In this document: piece by piece, positions 7,741 through 10,312 of the stretch
Layout: every line of letters starts with the position of its first letter
Position numbering within the stretch: position 1 is the stretch's first letter
Origin: Lachnospiraceae bacterium UBA7054
GTDB taxonomy: Bacteria > Bacillota > Clostridia > Lachnospirales > Lachnospiraceae
Direction of reading: 5' to 3'
Assembly (NCBI GenBank): GCA_002492725.1
Contig: DLAF01000070.1
Span: 1 to 10,312, forward strand
Length of the DNA stretch: 10,312 nucleotides
Made by a program: the position numbers and the translations under genes
The notes under the pieces: generated by a model
The model's input: only the letters and a program-made list of their open reading frames with translations
Databases searched by the model: none
Told to the model about the DNA's origin: nothing

Positions 7741-7837
7741 TCGAGCTTACGGGAGGATTGCTTCGCGACCTCGGTAATCGAGCAAGTTGCATCGTGAGGA
7801 TTGCTTTGCAGACTCGGGTGATCGAGTTTACGCGGGT
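7720..7837 (+). repeat. Three degenerate near-tandem repeats, each with a small hairpin
   Basis: Three copies begin with GAGGA at about 7720, 7753 and 7796; the last two are about 43 nt and the first is shorter and more diverged. Shared cores are GAGGATTGCTT(C/T)GC and (C/T)TCG..(G/A)TCGAG. Copy 2 can fold CTCG (7770-7773) with CGAG (7779-7782). Copy 3 can fold AGACTCG (7810-7816) with CGAGTTT (7823-7829), including one G-T pair. Copy 1 covers the end and stop codon of the ylbF-like gene. The stretch fills the 128-bp gap before the MltG-like gene, and it has no T run to make it a standard terminator. The frame of the MltG-like gene stays open through it, but nothing suggests it is translated. 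Confidence 0.65.
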
Positions 7838-7868
7838 TGAACGTCATATAGGAGTGCAGGAGTATAAT

Positions 7869-8267
7869 ATGACAGTAAAGGGTATCATCGGCTCCACGGT
7901 GGAGCTGGTTATCAAAATAGTGGTGCTGGTGTTTTTTGCATCGTATCTTATCAAAGCGGCAACGGCAGCTTATGATTACGGCTACCGCATTTTCACGGAA
8001 GCCCCCGTTTCGCTGGGTGAGGGCAGGATCATCAGTGTGAGCGTGGAAGATCCCGTTTCCGTCAGGGCGGTGGGCGAGATGCTGGAAGAGCGCGGCCTGA
8101 TCCGGGATGCCAATCTTTTTGTGATTCAAGAACTGCTGTCCGAAAGTCATGGCAAGATCCAGCCCGGTATCTATGATCTGAGCACGGCTATGACGGCGGA
8201 GGAAATGATGGCGGTGATGGCACAGGACGCTCCGGATGAGGAGGAGACACAGGAGGTCGCGCAGTGA
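7869..8267 (+). CDS. Short MltG-like membrane protein without the catalytic domain
   Basis: A 132-residue protein with one transmembrane helix at about 11-34 and an extracytoplasmic part. Residues 54-118 resemble the LysM-like subdomain of the endolytic transglycosylase MltG (YceG, YrrL in Bacillus): SVEDPVSVRAVGEMLEERGL, then LFVIQEL, then IQPGIYDLSTAMTAEEMM. An acidic tail (DEEETQEV) follows. Full MltG proteins are over 300 residues and carry a catalytic glutamate in a further C-terminal domain, which is missing here. The stop overlaps the next start, so this is not an obvious frameshift remnant. I placed the start at ATG 7869, with AGGAG at 7858-7862; the frame is open further upstream, but that would run through the repeat and into the ylbF gene. 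The position equals that of yrrL in the B. subtilis cluster. It may regulate peptidoglycan cutting or bind glycan (inference). Confidence 0.75.
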   Translation: MTVKGIIGSTVELVIKIVVLVFFASYLIKAATAAYDYGYRIFTEAPVSLGEGRIISVSVEDPVSVRAVGEMLEERGLIRDANLFVIQELLSESHGKIQPGIYDLSTAMTAEEMMAVMAQDAPDEEETQEVAQ

Positions 8268-8914
8268 TTGACAAGGAGCGGCTTAATGTTTTTCTCACTT
8301 CGTTTGACAGGGGGAATACCCCTATATTAGATCAGATAGAACAGGAAGCTTTACAGGGAGGTGAGCCGATCATACGCAGGCAGACGCAGGGACTTTTGCG
8401 ATTTCTACTTGCGCTGCATCGGCCCATGTCGATTCTGGAGGTTGGATGCGCCGTTGGTTTTTCGGCGCTTTTGATGAGTGAGTATGCGCCTGCAGGCTGT
8501 CGGATCACTACCATAGAAAAGGTGGAGAGACGGATTGCAGCGGCAAAAGCAAATTTTAAGCGGGCGGGCAGGGAGACGGCGGTCACCCTTCTGGAAGGAG
8601 AGGCGGCGGACCTTTTAAAGGAGCTTGCGGGTCCTTATGATATGATTTTTATGGATGCCGCGAAAGGGCAGTATCTGTACTTTTTGCCGGATGTCCTGCG
8701 TCTGCTTGCGCCGGGCGGTCTTCTGGTTTCCGATAATGTATTGCAGGACGGCGATATCCTGGAATCAAGGTTTGCCGTGGAGAGAAGGGATCGCACGATT
8801 CACGGCAGGATGCGGGAGTACCTCTTTGCGTTGACGCATAACAAGGCGCTCACAACGACGATACTGCCGGTGGGTGATGGGGTGACGCTGAGTGTACGAA
8901 ACGATAGTTTATAA
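8264..8914 (+). CDS. trmR: SAM-dependent O-methyltransferase, probable tRNA 5-hydroxyuridine methyltransferase
   Basis: A 216-residue class I methyltransferase of the COMT-like O-methyltransferase family 3. SAM-binding motif I is ILEVGCAVGFSA (57-68), followed by ITTIEKVERR. The metal site residues expected in the family are present: Asp131 in FMDAAKGQY, and Asp157-Asn158 in VSDNVL. In Bacillus subtilis the syntenic gene yrrM encodes TrmR, which methylates 5-hydroxyuridine at the tRNA wobble position to 5-methoxyuridine. The same order here (MltG-like gene, methyltransferase, U32 protein) supports that role over small-molecule catechol methylation, though sequence alone cannot prove it. The start is GTG at 8264, overlapping the previous stop as GTGA, with AGGAGG at 8251-8256 seven nt upstream; this indicates translational coupling. 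A strong hairpin follows the gene. Confidence 0.85.
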   Translation: MIDKERLNVFLTSFDRGNTPILDQIEQEALQGGEPIIRRQTQGLLRFLLALHRPMSILEVGCAVGFSALLMSEYAPAGCRITTIEKVERRIAAAKANFKRAGRETAVTLLEGEAADLLKELAGPYDMIFMDAAKGQYLYFLPDVLRLLAPGGLLVSDNVLQDGDILESRFAVERRDRTIHGRMREYLFALTHNKALTTTILPVGDGVTLSVRNDSL

Positions 8915-8920
8915 ACATGG

Positions 8921-8958
8921 CGCCGGAGGATGCCAGGCAGGCATTCTCCGGCGATTTT
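8921..8958 (+). terminator. Hairpin with short T run between trmR and trhP genes, possibly an attenuator
   Basis: A 14-bp stem pairs CGCCGGAGGATGCC (8921-8934) with GGCATTCTCCGGCG (8940-8953), with one G-T pair, a 5-nt loop AGGCA and the tail ATTTT. The GC-rich stem is that of an intrinsic terminator, but only four T's follow. Because a gene of the same pathway starts 18 nt later, partial readthrough is likely. The hairpin ends 5 nt before the ribosome site of the next gene. Confidence 0.7.
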
Positions 8959-8965
8959 GGAGAGG
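8959..8965 (+). promoter_or_regulatory. Ribosome binding site deciding the U32 protein start
   Basis: GGAGAGG lies 6 nt before ATG 8972. The in-frame ATGs at 8930 (inside the hairpin) and 8966 (one base after this site) are badly spaced, so 8972 is preferred. Confidence 0.75.
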
Positions 8966-8971
8966 ATGGCA

Positions 8972-10252
8972 ATGAAGCGGAAGAAACCGGAATTATTGGT
9001 ACCGGCCTCCAGTCTGGAAGTATTAAAAACGGCCGTTATTTTCGGGGCGGATGCGGTTTACATTGGCGGGGAAGCTTACGGTCTGCGGGCTAAGGCGAAA
9101 AACTTTTCCATGGAGGAGATGGCAAAAGGGATTGCCTTCGCCCATGAGAGAAGCGTTAAGGTATATGTGACTGCCAATATTTTGGCGCACAATTACGATC
9201 TGGAGGGCGCGGAGCGCTACTTTCAGGAGTTGAAGGCGCTAAAGCCTGACGCTCTCATTATCGCGGATCCCGGGATGTTTGCGCTGGCGCGGAAAATCTG
9301 CCCTGAGATTGACGTTCACATCTCGACCCAGGCCAACAATACCAATTATCTGACCTATCGTTTCTGGTATGAACAGGGAGCGAAGCGGGTCGTGTCGGCA
9401 AGGGAACTTTCCCTGCGGGAAATAAAGGAAATCAGGGAGAGGATTCCCGGGGATATGGAGATTGAGAGCTTTGTGCACGGCGCCATGTGTATTTCTTATT
9501 CGGGGCGCTGTCTTTTGAGCAGTTATTTCACCGGGCGGAGCGCGAACAGCGGCGCCTGCACCCATCCCTGCCGCTGGAAGTATGCGCTTTCGGAGGAGAC
9601 CAGACCCGGGGAGTATCTGCCTGTTTTTGAGAATGACCGGGGGACTTTCCTCTTTAATTCCAAAGATCTCAATATGATAGAATATATTCCGGAGCTTGTA
9701 GAGGCGGGAATCGACAGTTTTAAGATTGAGGGGAGGATGAAAACGGCTCTCTATGTGGCAACTGTGGCGCGTACCTACAGGCGGGCCATTGACGATTACT
9801 TTGCCGCGGAGGAAAAATACCGCGCTAATATGGATTGGTATCGGGCGGAGATCGGCAAGTGTACTTACCGCAAGTTTACCACGGGGTTTTATTTCGGAAA
9901 GGCGGATGAGACCACCCAGATCTACGATGAAAGTACCTATGTGAGCGAGGCCGTCTACTTAGGGACGGTGAGCGCGGTGGCGGCGTATGAAGCCTGGGCG
10001 GCGGACGGTGTGCCGCAGGATGCGCGGGCCTGCCGCGTCCGCATCGAGCAGCGCAACAAATTCTGCGTGGGGGATGAGATCGAGATCATGAAGCCGGGCG
10101 GAGAGAATGTTCCCGTTAAGGTACTTTCCATGTATGACGAGGAGGGGAATGCCGTGGAATCCTGCCCGCATCCGAAACAGATCATTGAGGTGGAGCTGAC
10201 TGCGGAGGCGGCGGTGGGGGATATCCTACGCCAAGCGAAAATTACTTCGTGA
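8972..10252 (+). CDS. trhP: Peptidase U32 family protein, probable tRNA 5-hydroxyuridine synthase TrhP
   Basis: A 426-residue U32 family protein. The family signature is intact at 165-183: ESFVHGAMCISYSGRCLLS. Four cysteines, Cys173, Cys180, Cys196 and Cys200, are spaced like those that hold an iron-sulfur cluster in related U32 proteins such as UbiU/UbiV; that they do so here is inference. The N-terminus PELLVPASSLEVLKTAVIFG and the segment GADAVYIGGEAYGLRAKAKN are typical of the family's barrel. Although often labelled collagenase-like protease, characterised relatives (TrhP in E. coli; YrrN and YrrO in B. subtilis) are required for prephenate-dependent hydroxylation of tRNA wobble uridine. 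Its place after the trmR-type gene matches this. The length fits YrrO more than the shorter YrrN. The start is ATG 8972. The last residues (KITS) and the stop come from a hairpin element at the window edge. A protease role is the less likely alternative. Confidence 0.85.
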   Translation: MKRKKPELLVPASSLEVLKTAVIFGADAVYIGGEAYGLRAKAKNFSMEEMAKGIAFAHERSVKVYVTANILAHNYDLEGAERYFQELKALKPDALIIADPGMFALARKICPEIDVHISTQANNTNYLTYRFWYEQGAKRVVSARELSLREIKEIRERIPGDMEIESFVHGAMCISYSGRCLLSSYFTGRSANSGACTHPCRWKYALSEETRPGEYLPVFENDRGTFLFNSKDLNMIEYIPELVEAGIDSFKIEGRMKTALYVATVARTYRRAIDDYFAAEEKYRANMDWYRAEIGKCTYRKFTTGFYFGKADETTQIYDESTYVSEAVYLGTVSAVAAYEAWAADGVPQDARACRVRIEQRNKFCVGDEIEIMKPGGENVPVKVLSMYDEEGNAVESCPHPKQIIEVELTAEAAVGDILRQAKITS

Positions 10253-10312
10253 TTATCGCTGTGAGTTCCGCAAAGCGAAAGTCGGTAAGAAAAAATTACT
10301 TTGTAATTATTT
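10234..10312 (+). repeat. Hairpin-rich repeat element at the right edge, overlapping the trhP stop
   Basis: The stretch holds two related short palindromes about 50 nt apart. The first pairs AGCGAAAATTAC (10234-10245) with GTGATTATCGCT (10249-10260) over a TTC loop, with one mismatch and one G-T pair; it contains the TGA stop of the U32 gene. The second pairs AATTAC (10294-10299) with GTAATT (10303-10308) over a TTT loop. Between them TTCCGC-AAA-GCGAAA (10266-10280) can form a third, imperfect hairpin. The element probably continues beyond the window. It could also end the transcript, but no clear T run is visible. Confidence 0.6.

Noticed and set aside
7720..7837. CRISPR-like array
   Set aside because: The copies are degenerate and adjoin each other with no unique spacers, and no cas genes are present.
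7683..7868. Upstream extension of the MltG-like gene
   Set aside because: The frame is open, but it overlaps the ylbF-like gene and crosses the repeat; ATG 7869 has a proper AGGAG site and leads directly into a membrane helix.
7837..7868. TTGAAC ... TATAAT as a promoter for the MltG-like gene
   Set aside because: The boxes are 20 bp apart and the TATAAT abuts the ATG start codon, so a transcript from it would have no ribosome site.
8930..8971. Earlier ATG starts for the U32 gene at 8930 and 8966
   Set aside because: 8930 lies within the hairpin and has no spaced ribosome site; 8966 directly touches GGAGAGG. ATG 8972 is well spaced and matches the usual family N-terminus.

Overview
The window looks like chromosomal DNA from a Gram-positive anaerobe of the Clostridia, most likely a member of the Lachnospiraceae. 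The grounds are the gene content and order, strong Shine-Dalgarno sites before every gene, a mix of ATG, TTG and GTG starts, roughly 50% GC, and a lipoprotein plus c-di-GMP enzyme pair typical of that group. All ten recognised genes lie on the + strand. I see no tRNA, rRNA, CRISPR array, transposase or phage gene.

Region 1 (about 1-4570) is a two-gene signalling unit. A good sigma-A type promoter (TTGACC, 17 bp, TACAAT) precedes a solute-binding lipoprotein of the sugar ABC-transporter type. After 45 bp comes a 989-residue membrane protein with an extracytoplasmic Cache-like sensor, HAMP, a PAS-like segment, GGDEF and EAL. No permease or ATPase gene is next to the binding protein, so it may serve as the ligand-presenting partner of the c-di-GMP enzyme; this is inference.

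Region 2 (about 4582 to the right edge) is a long housekeeping operon with its own promoter (TTGAAA, 17 bp, TATACT). The order is ireB, ruvX, a DUF1292 gene, RNase J, a YlbF-family gene, a short MltG-like membrane protein, a trmR-type O-methyltransferase and a trhP-type U32 protein. It matches the Bacillus subtilis order yrzL-yrrK-yrzB-yrrL-yrrM-yrrN/yrrO, with RNase J and YlbF inserted. The genes link RNA processing (RuvX on pre-16S rRNA, RNase J, YlbF), cell-wall control (IreB, MltG-like) and wobble-uridine modification. TrhP-type proteins make 5-hydroxyuridine at tRNA position 34 and TrmR methylates it to 5-methoxyuridine, so the last two genes form a consecutive pathway.

Structural points: a 14-bp hairpin with a short T run sits between the methyltransferase and U32 genes and looks like a leaky terminator or attenuator. 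Two hairpin-rich repeat elements, one after the ylbF-like gene and one at the right edge, overlap the 3' ends and stop codons of the genes before them. The MltG-like protein has only the membrane anchor and LysM-like part and lacks the catalytic transglycosylase domain. Nothing here is clearly a wholly new system; the most interesting leads are the binding-protein/c-di-GMP receptor pair, the non-catalytic MltG-like protein, the stop-codon repeats and the attenuator-like hairpin.
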